Source: Gyrodactylus bullatarudis | Lineage: Eukaryota > Platyhelminthes > Monogenea > Gyrodactylidea > Gyrodactylidae | NCBI GenBank assembly: GCA_012064415.1 | Contig: SSNU01000104.1 | Location: forward strand, 1-64,000 | DNA length: 64,000 nucleotides | Direction: 5' to 3' | Shown here: positions 1 through 11,745 of the stretch, piece by piece | Numbering within the stretch: the stretch's first letter is position 1 | How the letters are laid out: each line of letters begins with the position of its first letter | Notes under the pieces: model-generated | What the model was told of the DNA's origin: nothing | The model's database searches: none | What the model saw: the letters and a program-made list of their open reading frames with translations, nothing else | Made by a program: the position numbers and the translations under genes

Positions 1-608
1 GAGTTTTGATCATTTAAGGCAACAGTGTTAGAAGTAGGGTTTTCACATTGAGGTTGAGTTATACTTGCTTTTGGTGGTTTTCGTTTGTCAGCCGGTATAG
101 AGGGTGTGATTATTATCCCCTTCGGAGCAAATTCATTATAAATCAGACTAAGGATTTGATTAGGAATATGACTATTTGATGAGATTTTGTAATAATGATT
201 GTCAGAGTTTGAGTTGGCGTTGTGGAAAGTAATTGAAAGTTTACGCTTAGGAAAGAGTTCTTGAATAAATTTGGAAATGGTGTTGATGTTGAAACCAGGT
301 TTATTGATTCCATGGATGATTAGGCTGTATTTATTCGGAGAAGTTGGATTTGCTTGGGAGACACCAGTGAGATTTCTGGTTCTGGATGGAATAGTATTTG
401 ATAAATAGTTGATTGGGGCGACTTGGGCATAGGAGTTTCTTTGGTTGTTGAAAGTAGATTGATCCTGCTTATGAGAAGCGACTTGCAGTTTGCGAAGTAG
501 ATCTAATTCGGCTAAAATATCTTCAAAATATGAAATTGGAATAGTGATAAGTCCATCTTTAGGCGAGACATTCAAAGTTCGCGGTACGTGTTGGGTAGAT
601 TCAAACAT
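1..608 (-). CDS. Open frame cut by left edge, probable transposon ORF1
   Basis: A frame of 202 codons starts at ATG 608-606 and stays open to base 1, so the C-terminus lies outside the window. In sequence this AT-rich an open run of that length is very unlikely by chance. The product begins MFESTQHVPRTLNVS and is rich in Asn, Ser, Pro and Ile. Around residues 90-170 a stretch starting KYSLIIHGINKPGF and continuing to the basic, Pro-rich KRKPPKAS could be an RRM-like fold of the type in LINE ORF1 proteins; this is inference. C-ending codons are commoner than in neighbouring intergenic DNA. No splice site is needed. It could also be one exon of a cellular gene. I do not recognise a specific family. 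Confidence 0.55.
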   Translation of the reverse strand, partial: MFESTQHVPRTLNVSPKDGLITIPISYFEDILAELDLLRKLQVASHKQDQSTFNNQRNSYAQVAPINYLSNTIPSRTRNLTGVSQANPTSPNKYSLIIHGINKPGFNINTISKFIQELFPKRKLSITFHNANSNSDNHYYKISSNSHIPNQILSLIYNEFAPKGIIITPSIPADKRKPPKASITQPQCENPTSNTVALNDQN

Positions 609-3600
609 TTTTTTGGATAGAAAAAGTAAATCAAGTAAGAGCTTGTTTCAACAAAATGCTAAATGTTGACTTATGGCACTAACTAGAAAAAGTTGATAAA
701 CGTAGAAATAAGCTAAACCTTGTGAAAAAACAAAATTAGAAAATTAGAAGAAAGTAAAGAAAAATAGTTATTAATACATTCTAAATAATTGATTGTTAAG
801 AACGGAATACTTATCAAAATATGATTGAATATTTTTTAGCAAAAAACTTTACCTAGATTAAATGATTAGATCATGTCAAGAAAGAAAGAAAGACTAATCA
901 AAATGATTTATTTTCCTAAGGGAACAGTTTTCTCAATGAGCAAGGGAAGATTTCAATTTTTCACAAGAAATTTGATTATGTTCAAAGGACAGATAATGAT
1001 TAGGAAAATGTTTTAGATGAGGGATGGAGATATTTAAGGATCGACGAACCCTGGTAAGAAAACAAAAAGTATAGTTACGATAGTTTAGTTTATCATATCT
1101 AGATGGATTGTACACAACATCTTTTCATCAAGGGCTCAAGTTATTATGAAGATTTTGGTGAATCAAATCAGACGGCGATATTAGAAAAGAATTAGGAGTT
1201 TACGCGATTTTTTAGTTTCGAGTTGAAATTTTAAATGTCTCTAAATTTTGAGTCTTTTAATTAGGTTTCCAAAAGATCTTTCTTCGATTGATGAACAAAG
1301 TCGATAATTTTTTGTGTAGATCATAAATTCCCAAATTAATTGAGTATGGCTTCACTCTCTTCTATATAGAAAAATATATAGAAACTGGAAAAAAACATTC
1401 GTTAATAGAGAGGAAAAAGTTTAATGAAATTGAACAAATTTACAGATTTTAATCGATAACTCATGTCCACATCGCCCCCTTTTTACTGTCTCAGAATATT
1501 TTTGTATGAAAGAAAAGTATTCAAATAATCTGTTGTTGTTGTTGTTGTTTTCATAAGGGGAAAAGTATAATTCTTTTAGTCTAAGGATTATGAAAAGACG
1601 AAATTCTCAGTCAAATTCAAGTTATTTAGTATTTTGACAAGTCTGACTACTAGTTTTGCAGTAAATGAGAATTTTATCTAAAAACAGATTGTATTCTAAG
1701 GAATAAAAGGAAATTTCTCTATTCAAAAAAAATCAAACTCTTAACCCATCTAGTCCAAGTTCAGTCATTTATCCGACAGGAAACTTTTTCAGGCCATAAT
1801 TCTGTTTTAAAGAAATTGAAAATTGTTTATTAAACCACTTTTCTATGATTTATTAAATTTCAGTAATTTTTTTTAGAAGTTATGAAAATTTTGAGATCGT
1901 TTTTGAAAAAAATTTGAAGATCAAAGAAAAGAAAGAAAGTTTTATCGAAAACCATATCCGTAGAATCCGAAAATAGGATCAACTTGAAGTCATTCCTCGA
2001 GATAAAAGAGTTGGCAATTTTCGGGGTAAAAAATTGCATTTTCTCAAACAATGAAAATTTTCAAATTTGAAGACATTTTAATTTTTAAGTTAAATTTTTT
2101 TGTTGATTTTGAGGTGTGAGTGGTTACTTTTTGATTATCTTCTTCAAAATTAGATCAAGGCTACTAAAGGTTGTTGTTACTTTTACTTGTGATTTATAAT
2201 ATAAATTGAGGAGTATTCAATGATCAGTGTATTTTGTCATGGAAATCTCTCTGATCTGTGGGCAAACCGATAGAGAAAACCTCATTTCAAGAAATGGCTT
2301 TTTTACTACATTCGTCGCCATAAGCAATTTTTTCTCTGGCTTATCTGTATGAATAAAGATTTCTCACTTTATTTGCTTATTCTGGGACTAATTCTCATTC
2401 TAGAAAAAAATTCTTTTTAAAGGTAAGATATTTTCAGATAGAATCACCAAGATTAGTGTTTCTATTTGAGACTCTAATGTTGGTTGATATGAAGTTGGAA
2501 ATCTTTGATTTTTACAAAAATCTCTCGATTTTTTCATCAAGAATTTGAATGTTTTAGATATTTTTTGGAATCCTACTCATGCTGCCCATTTTTACCAGTT
2601 GAAGAAAAGAATTCTGAAAAGAATTATTTTTATAAAAAATATGGCCATTTTTCAAATTTCAATTTAGCTCCAAAATCCCATTTTTTCGAACTTTGCACCA
2701 AAATTTTTTATTGATTTGAATGTTGGAGGTTGATCAAAAGGAGGTTTTCAGGATCAAGATTATACAAGAAAGCTGACTGACACTGTCAAATTTTCGAGGG
2801 ATTTTGAACTATCGAAATTTCAATGGGATTTTGAAGCCAAATGGGAATTTGAAAAATGGTCATATTTTTCATAAAAATAATTTTTTCAGGATTTTTTTAT
2901 TCAACTGGTAAAAGTGGGAACAAAAAATCTTTTGGGGTCATTTGAAAAAAATGATAGCCAAACTTTTTATTTATCGATTCTATTCAGTCTTTACTCTGAA
3001 AGAAAATAATTTTTCATAATTCTTATTTTTCTTTAAAGAAAAATTTTTTAACTTCTGTAATGATATTCTATGATTTTTAGAACAAGAAATGTAACTGAAA
3101 TGAGAGATTATAGAAAGGAAAAGCCTTGTTTTGTAAGAGGAAATTTTACACACAAGATTATTTTCCCTTGTCAACTTTCAATATGCCCATCACCATGAAG
3201 TCCATCTATATGTATTGAATTCATCTATTGGTATGGACATTTTTATAGTTTCAAAATAATGAGAGAGAAAAAAACAGACCAGATGAACTCATTTTTATTG
3301 GAAATCCCTACCTTCCCTGTCTTTCTACTAGGGATATCTTGATTTAATCTTTACTATTCTTCCATGATACGAGGGAGAAAATTCTTTCTTTAAATAAATC
3401 TATAAATAAGAGGAACAATAATTGCTAGGTAGAAATCCTTTGGGCTAAAATTATCTACAGGATTTTATTTGTAACAAAATAAATGGATTCGACCATTTTT
3501 TAGTTGGTCATTGCTTAATCAATTTAATTCTGTTTTTTAATTTCCTCTGAAATTTTACAGCATTAGTTAATGTGTAGGGCTAAGTATTTTTGTCAAGATT

Positions 3601-5286
3601 CTGTAGCATGATTGACATTGGGATTTAAGGAGATGTAACTTGAAATGAAATTGTCCTTCAACAGCTTTTAAGATGGACCACTTCATCTCAATCATCTAGA
3701 AATTGCATATAGCTCAAGGCAAAGAGGAGAGACTTGTCGTGTATATTAATATTTTTCCCTTTAACTTGCATGTAAAACATCCATCATAATCAATGATTGA
3801 TTTGAACTATGGAAGGAGGGGAGAGGGATTTTTGATTATTATGATAATGGCAACATGCAATTTTCCTAATTTCGACATTCATATTGTCAACAATAAATTG
3901 AATCATGAGTAAATCTTTGAAGTATTTATCTTTGATCAGATAATAAACTAGTGAGGCCTATCTCAATTTCCTTTTAAATTAAATTTTTTTCCATGGATAG
4001 AATGCCCATTGACAAAGCATTTGTGTATAAAATACATCATGTTGGGCTTTTGGAAGTTTTCAAGAAACTCACTTAGAAATTTTGATTTCCTGACTTAAGA
4101 ATCAAGGCTGAGACATACTGAGGAATCATAAAATAATACAATCCAGAAGATACTTCTATTATTTCCTAAAAAATTAACGCATAAACTCAAAAATTATTTT
4201 CTACCCTAATATAGATATTAAAGCATGAGAATGATATAACAAAACATGTTGTTGAGTAAAAGACAAGTAATTATTTAGATTAAATTTCTTTGAATAGTAT
4301 GGATTTATTCTACTTTTTCAGATTAATAAAAAAAATTAAAACAAAAGTAAAAACAATGCAAGTATAAAAATAATTATCTAATTCATCATGAGATTTAAAC
4401 ATGTAGACGAATTTACGAAAATAATTTTATACCATCAAGTTTATTACAAGAATATTTTTCATAACAAGAAAAGAGTCAGGATTTTATTTAAATTTAAATT
4501 GAAAAACACATCAAGTTACTCAATAATCAAGGTTTTGATTGCATTTTGTTGGAAACTATCTATACACTTATTGGCAAGAAAAAATGTTCAATAGGTTATA
4601 TGAAAAATTTAATAATTGCATTCAAATTATAAAAAATAATATTCATCAATAAAAATTACTCACCTTTTACACTATCAAATTGTTTCGATACAATTTGTTT
4701 AACAACAAATGAAGACATTACAAATCAATTCCGAGTCAAGATATCCTTCTTGGTCGTATTAGCATATGAGAAAGAAATTTATCAATGTATTTCAAGGTGG
4801 CACCTGAATTCTATTCTGAGTTGATAGGACGAATTGATTCCGTGTATTTAATTGGTTAGGATAAAATTCAATGAAATATCTCCTTTTGACACATTTAAAA
4901 AGTCTGAAGGCTATAATTTTCGACAAAAACTAAGGGTGGTTGGTATTATTCTTTTTAGTTGAATATTCTAATAAAGTTTCGATTTTTGACCAACTACAAA
5001 ATTACCCATTTTGACGGAATATAAGGTAAACTAATGTTGTATTTTGGATAATTGAGACAAATAAAGCTTGTTGAAACTTATTATTTCAAACTTGATATCA
5101 TTTACTCCGAAATAAACTAATTGATAATGTAGAAAATCAATGGAGGAGCCTGATTTTAAGCATGTATTTGAACTTCATAAAATTTTTGATTGTGCGATTT
5201 GAATAAAACAATCAAAAAATTTTCAAATTCCAAATCTGAACTTATTTTCAGTATCAATCCACCGCCCTATATAAATTTTGCAAATT
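609..5286. other. Gene-poor intergenic region
   Basis: About 4.7 kb in which no exon with conserved coding content was found on either strand; the short open frames look like chance frames in AT-rich DNA. It holds a short GTT/TTG microsatellite near 1538-1555, one copy of a dispersed repeat at about 2483-2790, and low-complexity A/T runs. A pyrimidine-rich stretch ending in AG at about 5250 resembles a splice acceptor just upstream of the RBM25 start codon and may mark a 5' UTR intron or a trans-splice site. Confidence 0.6.
2483..2790 (+). repeat. One-ended copy of the long-TIR dispersed repeat
   Basis: Begins GTTGGTTGATATGAAGTTGG and runs through a block containing GGAATCCTACTC, CCCATTTTTTCGAACTTTG and GATCAAAAG. 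The same order of blocks occurs inverted at 29985-30243 and, without the first ~70 bp, directly at 28220-28445, with related copies in the introns of the 34072-51656 gene. No matching inverted end was found downstream, so this copy looks truncated. Confidence 0.6.
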
Positions 5287-8200
5287 ATGACATCTTATCC
5301 TTTTCCTACGACAGCCCCGGCACTGTATCAAAGTGAATTTTCTAATTATATTTTTAGCTGTCCCTGTTCCTGCCCCAGCTCCTTTGCCTATAACTACTGT
5401 TCAAAATTCAACTGCTGTTGTTACATCTCCGTCGATAACTAAAGTTGTGAACACTGTTGTTTCTTCAGAAAAGCCTCCAGTTACCACAGTTTTTGTAGGA
5501 AACATTGCTGAATCGGTCCCAGATAATTTAATCAAGTCTTTACTTATGGTAAGCAGATATTTATTTACATTTTTCTTTAAGCGTTGTGGAAATATTCTTA
5601 GTTGGAAACGAATTCAAGGAGTCAATGGAAAGTTGCAAGCTTTTGGATTTTGTGATTTCGAGCGTCCAGAAGCTACACTCAGATGCGTTCGTCTCTTAAA
5701 CGGTCTTAAAGTTGATATGAAAAATTTATTAGTTAAAGTTGATTCCAAAACTGAAGAACTTTTAGCTGAATACAAAAAGAAACATCATGACATCCTTAAT
5801 CCAAAAGATGATGATGCTGTCAAAATCGCTCTAACCACTATTCTTGAAGAGCATGACAGAACACCTTATTCAGATGCCAGTAAGTTTATTGAATAGCACT
5901 AAAAAATAAGAGTTCTGGTGTTTAACAAAATAACTAACATGGCACTCCAATTATTCTTATATAGTGACTAAAAAGCCTTCTCAATCAAAAGAATTAGACT
6001 GGAAAACAATGCAAGACATGGATTTGGACCAGGACAAAAAAGAGCTAATCAATAAAGAAATCAATTCTTTCCGATCAAAATTCGAAGTGAGTTCTTAAAA
6101 ATATTCTGATAAATTTGAATTGAAATAATTTTAACTTTTCCCCTCTCTCAAATTTATATCATCAAATTCCAACACACTCCTTTGAAACGCTATGTTAGAG
6201 AAATAATGTAAATTCTAAGAGTAAACTAAAAGTCTACCAATTTCTGTTCGTCTATTGAACCGGAATCCATAATCATACCGGGCAGATGGTGAGTAAAAAA
6301 TCTAAAAAAAATTTTCGGTAAAAATATTTTCTTTTCTTCTGTACAAATGAAGCTCTTTAAAATGAGAAAAAGAGAGTAGCCTTGATCAAGCAATAGCAAT
6401 CTATGATTTTTATTATGTCCGCATCCTAGTGAGAGATTTTATCGAGGGCAGGCCCTTTGTGAGTTTTTTTGAAGTTAATCTTGAATACCTCATATCTTGT
6501 AAAAAATTACCTTTTATAGTTATATTATTTATCAAAATAAACTGAGGAATTATCAAATAATTAAACTAATCATTTAAAATCTTAATCAAAAGGGTTCTGA
6601 AGAAGATGCTAAAAAGGAGGAAGCAAAACGACAGAAACTTTCTGCTATCGGGGCTCAAGCCATGGCTTTTGGTCGTGTGAACGAGGTTGAAATTCGTGAT
6701 AGCAACAGGCGGCGTTCTCGATCTCCAAGGTCTCCCGAACGTCGTCGTAAAGGAATTGCAACTGTAACTAATCCTTCTACCGGAGTAAATGCCTTCAGTA
6801 GCGGTGGTAATGCTAGATCTCGTCAGGAAAAAGAACGCAAAATTGACGAAGAGGAAGAAATTATTCGAAGAAGATTAGCGAGAAAACTCAAGGAAAAAGA
6901 AGAGTCATATCAAAGACTTTTGGAGAGTTGGGAGGCAAGAGAAAGGAAAAAGGCAATGGAATATGAAAAAGAGAGAGACAGGATCAAGAAGAAGAAGGAG
7001 GAAACAGAAGCTGAGGCAGAAAGACTTTTAGAATTCTTTGACGAGTACGATGATGAAACAGAAGATTTTAGATACTACATGTGAGTTACCTTTGCTATTA
7101 TTCCTTAGCCTATCGATTTATTTATTTAAAATCCTTTCAACTTTTCCTTGCTTCAATTAATTAATAAAAAAATAAGTCTCAAGTACAAAACTTACTTTGA
7201 TTTTTATACTCTTGAATTTAATTTATAGTGGAACAGCCCTTCAACGTCGACTTGCAGATAGGCAAACTGAGATAGCATCAGATGAAAAAGACCGACAAAA
7301 AGAAATTGAACAACTTGAAGAAGCTAGATCAAAGCTTCTTGATTCCAACGATCCGAATGCAGAAACCATAATTCTACAAATGGAACAAAAGATGCAAGAA
7401 CATTTGAGAAAGCGATTCAATCAAACCTCCAACGAATCAGATCCCAAGACTAGCCAAAAGATACTTGAAGTTGCCAGAGAAGCTATTTACGCCAAGAGCA
7501 AAGCTGAAGAGGAGGCTAGAAAGAAGTTGGAAAAAAATCCAGTCAACTTTCCCATGAGTCAAGTTGTCAAACCGCCTTCATCCAAAGCCGATCAAGCCTT
7601 TTATGATGCTCAAAAGGAAGAGGAAAATGAAGAAAAAGCCCTTCTCGAGGCTTCACAGGTGAGATCTCACTACAATTTCAATTAGATAAATTTCTATTCA
7701 ATCGATATGCAATTGATTGAGAAAACTTTTGAAATCCATATACATACTCCATACATTTTTATGTGTATGTGGGTAAATAATCTATTCGTGAATTATAAAT
7801 ATAAAAAATCAATATTTTTACCTAGGTTAAATTTGTACCCGGCTGGATACCGAAAATAGAACAAAAAGAGAACCTCACCGCTGAAGAGGAATCAGAGGCT
7901 ATAGCTCAGGCTGCTGCCAAACTCACGGAAGAAGAACGTAGTCGGCTCGTTAAACAAATTATCCAAAAAATACCCACAGATAAAGATTCCTTATTTGCCT
8001 ATCCCATTGAATGGGAACATGTAACTCTTGAATTCATCAATGAGAGAATACGCCCTTGGGTAGATAAAAAAATGTTGACATATCTTGGTGAAGTGGAGAC
8101 AACTCTTTCTAATTTTATTTGCGAACAGCTTCTCAATAAGAATACACCTCAGAAAATTCTGCAAGACATCTCCATGGTAATTTTATTATATTCATGTCTC

Positions 8201-8323
8201 TTTTTTCCTCTCTAATCACAACTATTTTTTAAGGTTCTCGATGATGAAGCTGAAGGTTTTGTTGTGAAAATGTGGAGACTCCTGATTTATGTTATAGCCG
8301 AAAAGAAAGCTGGTCTCAAATAA
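5287..8323 (+). CDS. RBM25: RBM25, RNA-binding splicing factor (RRM + PWI)
   Basis: Nuclear splicing regulator related to yeast Snu71. Eight coding exons by splice signals and phase: 5287-5332, 5358-5548, 5582-5879, 5965-6086, 6593-7080, 7229-7658, 7826-8176, 8234-8323, giving 671 aa (human about 843). A Pro/Ala-rich N-terminus is followed by an RRM at about 58-135 (TTVFVGNIAE, KLQAFGFCDFE), a charged Arg/Glu coiled region with RRRSRSPRSPERR, and a C-terminal PWI domain at about 575-671 (LFAYPIEWE, RIRPWVDKKM, EGFVVKMWRLLIY). The first two introns are only 25 and 33 nt. The 33-nt intron lies inside the RRM, is a multiple of three and has no stop, so its retention would add 11 residues. The start is the first ATG after an in-frame TAA at 5272-5274. 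AATAAA lies at 8398. Family identification is firm; the first exon is less certain. Confidence 0.93.
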
Positions 8324-8680
8324 TGGATGCCCTCATGTGTTAGCTGTATGTATTTGTGTATAACATAATGACCCGTTACAATCCCTTTCCAGTGAAAAAT
8401 AAAAATATGTACACATTCACCAAATTCACTAATGTCAATGAGTCAATAAATATTTTTATCTTGAAAGTGTTGAATTTGTAGTCCAATTAAGAAACAATTG
8501 ATATTTTCCCTGCAAAAATTGTAGTTTTTGCTTTAAAGCTCAAATTCAGGGAGTCAGAGTCTGACTGTCAGACTAAAAACATGGACTCAAATTATAGCCC
8601 AATGAAAAAATGTGATATCTTGCTTAAATTGGACTCTCTAATGAGAGATTTTTGAACTCATTCAGCCACGTAAAGTTGGA

Positions 8681-8728
8681 ATGTCACATTTATACAAGAT
8701 GTGCATTCTATCTCGACGTGAAACAACA
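8681..8728 (+). other. Candidate first coding exon of ABHD13
   Basis: The ABHD13 body starts at an acceptor (CAG 8900-8902) with no in-frame ATG near it. This 48-nt stretch starts with ATG, gives 16 codons, ends in phase 0 before GTGTAT and would join in frame to GCT 8903. The donor is weak and there is no homology support, so it is only a possibility. Confidence 0.25.
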
Positions 8729-8902
8729 GTGTATGCTTGATCGGTTGTGTGTATGTGTGATCTTTTTCATGTGTGTGAAAGAGTTTGGTGATTTCTCTCA
8801 TATTTTGCACCAATACAGTATTAAAATAAGGATCTAGCACAATTCATCATCTCGCACAGAATATGATTTAGATATTAATTCAGCATTTCTTTTCTTTTTC
8901 AG

Positions 8903-10243
8903 GCTCAAGAACGTCCCCTGTTGAATTCTTTTGCTTCAGAGAGTAACAATCAATCATATAGTACAGAAAACTCTTCAGATTTACCCAAGGACAATACTGA
9001 TTTAGGTTTACCCCCGAAAAATTTTGAAAAAGAGTGCTGTTGTGTACCGGTCATGCGTAAAAGGGTGAAATCATTCAGAAATGGTAGGCTTTTTCGAAGT
9101 CAGTTCTGGCAAACCTATTGCCAACTGGACATGGAAAAGTTTCGACCTGACTTTGACCGAGAAAAAATGCAAAAATACTTAACTTATCATATACCAATGG
9201 CCTCGAGTCTCCTCATGACATTCCTCTATGCAATTTCAAATGGTTTTTTGGCTGGATTCCTTCTTATCTTGTGGATTTTAATCATGTTCCAATCCCTGAT
9301 GCATAGTCTTGAAATGAGAACAGTCTATGCTGAAGCTCAACCCCCAACAAATCGTTTCATAGTTGATCGCCCGAAACAATATGGCTTCAAGAGTTACGAA
9401 ATTATCGAATTGAATACAAAATCTGAGAGTGCCACAATTACCGGATACTTACTTTTTCACTCTGAGAAGCATGACGATATTCCAACCATTTACTTTTTGC
9501 ATGGAAATGCTGGAAACATGGGTCACCGACTTCAAATGTGTAAAATTATAATGAATGCGCTCAAGTGTAATTTCTTCATCATTGATTATCGGGGATATGG
9601 TTTGAGTACAGGCTATCCCTCCGAGGCAGGACTTTGTGAAGATTGTCAGATTGGCTTTGATTTCCTGATACAACGTCAGGATATTGATAAATCAAAGATT
9701 TTTGTATTCGGTCGGAGTCTTGGCGGGGCATTGGCAATTGATTTGGTAACCAAGCCAAAAAATGAAGGCAAAATTGCTGGGTTTTTATTAGAGAACACAT
9801 TCACAAACCTTCCGGAAATTTCCTGTGTCATCATGTCCAAGGTGATGGGCAACCTCTTGAGTTATGTTCCAAATTCCTTCTTTTACAATATTTATCCCTC
9901 GTCAGCCAGATTGGAGAATTATTCTCATACTCAGAGAGAAAATAAATTGCCCGGTCTCTTCATGGTTGGTGACAGTGATGCTTTAATACCTCCGAGAATG
10001 ATGAAATCAATGGCAAGTAGCTATTTCATTTATGACGAAGATGTCTCGAATAACGGTTATCAAGCCTTGAAATATTTAAACAGTCTTTCACCAGATAAGT
10101 TGACAAAAGGTGGTTTGATTATATTTCCTCAGGGAAATCATGATAACACCTGGACTCAGCCTCATTGGCTTGATGTTGTTGTCAACTTCATTGAGAATGT
10201 CAAGAATAATCAAAAGAGTATTAAAATTTATGATTTTATGTAA
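8903..10243 (+). CDS. ABHD13: ABHD13-like alpha/beta hydrolase (5' end unresolved)
   Basis: Membrane-anchored serine hydrolase of the Bem46/ABHD13 family; physiological substrate unknown. One long exon follows acceptor CAG 8900-8902 and reads AQERPLLNSF before the first family-like residues. Counting from TTG 8921 as residue 1, a hydrophobic segment lies at about 97-125 and the hydrolase domain follows: oxyanion region HGNAGNMGHR (194-203), DYRGYG, nucleophile elbow GRSLGG with Ser266, acid Asp353 in GDSDALIPP, and His407 in GNHDNTW. All three catalytic residues are present. At 440 aa it exceeds human ABHD13 (337), mainly through an acidic, Ser-rich N-terminus and an insert near 370-395. The initiating Met must come from an upstream exon (candidate 8681-8728) or be a later ATG such as the Met codon near 9053. 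It is tail-to-tail with the gene at 10299-11344, 55 bp apart. Confidence 0.9.
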   Translation, partial: AQERPLLNSFASESNNQSYSTENSSDLPKDNTDLGLPPKNFEKECCCVPVMRKRVKSFRNGRLFRSQFWQTYCQLDMEKFRPDFDREKMQKYLTYHIPMASSLLMTFLYAISNGFLAGFLLILWILIMFQSLMHSLEMRTVYAEAQPPTNRFIVDRPKQYGFKSYEIIELNTKSESATITGYLLFHSEKHDDIPTIYFLHGNAGNMGHRLQMCKIIMNALKCNFFIIDYRGYGLSTGYPSEAGLCEDCQIGFDFLIQRQDIDKSKIFVFGRSLGGALAIDLVTKPKNEGKIAGFLLENTFTNLPEISCVIMSKVMGNLLSYVPNSFFYNIYPSSARLENYSHTQRENKLPGLFMVGDSDALIPPRMMKSMASSYFIYDEDVSNNGYQALKYLNSLSPDKLTKGGLIIFPQGNHDNTWTQPHWLDVVVNFIENVKNNQKSIKIYDFM

Positions 10244-10298
10244 AGGAAATAGAACAATTAATCTTTCGATATTTTCTATCTAAAAAAGTTTTATTTTT

Positions 10299-11344
10299 TT
10301 ACTCTGAATTGATAACATCAAAAGTTGATTGTAACAGTTCTCTATAGAAAGAATTGCCAACGTTATCATAAAGTCTTTCGGGCTTACAGTCACGATATAA
10401 AATAGAGGAAGGTCTCATTACATCTCCATCCAAGTGTGAATTGTAGACATTATCGCTTAGAGCACAGTGCACCATGGACTGGCAACCAATTTCAGGTCTA
10501 AGGAAGAATAAACTAGAGACAAACTGCATCAAGTATCTTTTGATAATGTTTGAATTTTCCCTTATCTCACGATTAAGTTCGGTTTTCACAACACCGCCAG
10601 TAACGACAATGTAAATGTCAGTCTTTTTCTCTTTAAGTTCAGAGAGATGCTTGGCATAAATATTGAGAGCATGCTTTGACACACCATAACTCAACATTGG
10701 AGACCATTGAGGAAGAAGGAAAAACTTATTTATGGAAGAGTCCATTGCTGTACTGCGAGACGAAAGACTTGAAGAAACAAATATTATTCTTGGCTTTCGA
10801 TCTGATGTTGAATTCAAGTGTTTTTTTAGTGTTTCTGTAAGTTTAACGGTACCGAGATAGTTGACAGTGGCATTCATGTCAAGTCCTTCGAATGGAGATG
10901 AGTTCTTGTACGAAATAATTCCAGCATTGTTGATGAGAACGTCGATGGGCATTTTATCAGAAAACTCTTGATCGAGATTTGATATTGATTTGAAATCAGA
11001 TAAATCTCCATAGTGAATGTCAATAACAGCGTTAGGATATTTTTTGGAAAATTCTGCCTTTAATGTATTTGCTTTTTTCACATCTCTAATAATGATGATC
11101 AATTTGAAAAAAATTACCGAGATATTAGGGATAAAACTTTTGAATGTGGAAGCAATCGGTTTAAAGATGATTTTCCAATTCCTGATGTTGATCCAGTCAA
11201 AACAATGTGAAGTTGGTTCTTTGGAGAACAATTACAAACAGTTCGAGATAAAGCTGCTTTCATTCTTTTGATGCATATCAAAGTGGTTGTTAGAGTTGTT
11301 ATTGCCATGATCAAAATAACAGATGGCATAAGAAAATTAGTCAA
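10299..11344 (-). CDS. Short-chain dehydrogenase/reductase, RDH/DHRS-like
   Basis: NAD(P)-dependent oxidoreductase of the classical SDR superfamily, closest in layout to retinol-dehydrogenase-like and DHRS enzymes; substrate not predictable. Two exons, 11344-11118 and 11085-10299, joined across a 32-nt intron (phase 2), give 337 aa. An N-terminal hydrophobic anchor (about 6-25) precedes the Rossmann motif TGSTSGIG (50-57), NNAG (128-131), a Ser-rich strand FVSSSLSS and the catalytic YGVSK (Tyr209, Lys213). Without the intron the frame shifts right after the cofactor motif, which confirms the splice. An AATAAA on this strand lies only a few bases past the stop. Its 5' end faces the zinc-finger gene at 11746. 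The Met at 11344 is the most upstream in-frame one that puts the anchor at the N-terminus. Confidence 0.88.
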
Positions 11345-11745
11345 AAATAGTAAAGACTAGTTTGGATTTGTAGATTTCGATTTTCTTTTCAAAGTTTATA
11401 TATGATTAAACAATAATTATATTTTGATTTAAACTATTTTACTAAATCAAATTCAAGGTCGAATTGGGTTTCTAAAGTTAAGATACTTCAATCTTCAATC
11501 TGATTGGTCAAACAAATCTATTGGTAAAAATCCTTTCTACTACTTTTCATATTGAGACTCGAAATGACACGAATTATCTAGAGTGGAAACAGTACAAATG
11601 ATGACAAAAACTCATGTTTTGTGAGCGATTTCATTTGTAATTTTGAACTTTAATTAGACTAAGAAATCGTAAAGACTCTTTTCATAACACAAAACAAAAT
11701 GGAAAACAGATTTTAACTAAGAATACGAAGCGTAGTACTCAGACA
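11345..11745. promoter_or_regulatory. Shared 5' region of two divergent genes
   Basis: A 401-bp interval between the start codons of the SDR gene (-) and the zinc-finger gene (+). It must hold both promoters or 5' UTRs. I see no TATA box or repeated motif that I can name with confidence. Confidence 0.4.

Noticed and set aside
4388..4594. 68-codon frame as a gene
   Set aside because: Composition is that of random AT-rich DNA (Lys, Ile, Phe, Asn), and there is no splice context or motif.
5262..5276. TATATAAA as a TATA box of RBM25
   Set aside because: In such AT-rich DNA the match is expected by chance and it lies about 20 bp before the ATG, after an apparent splice acceptor.
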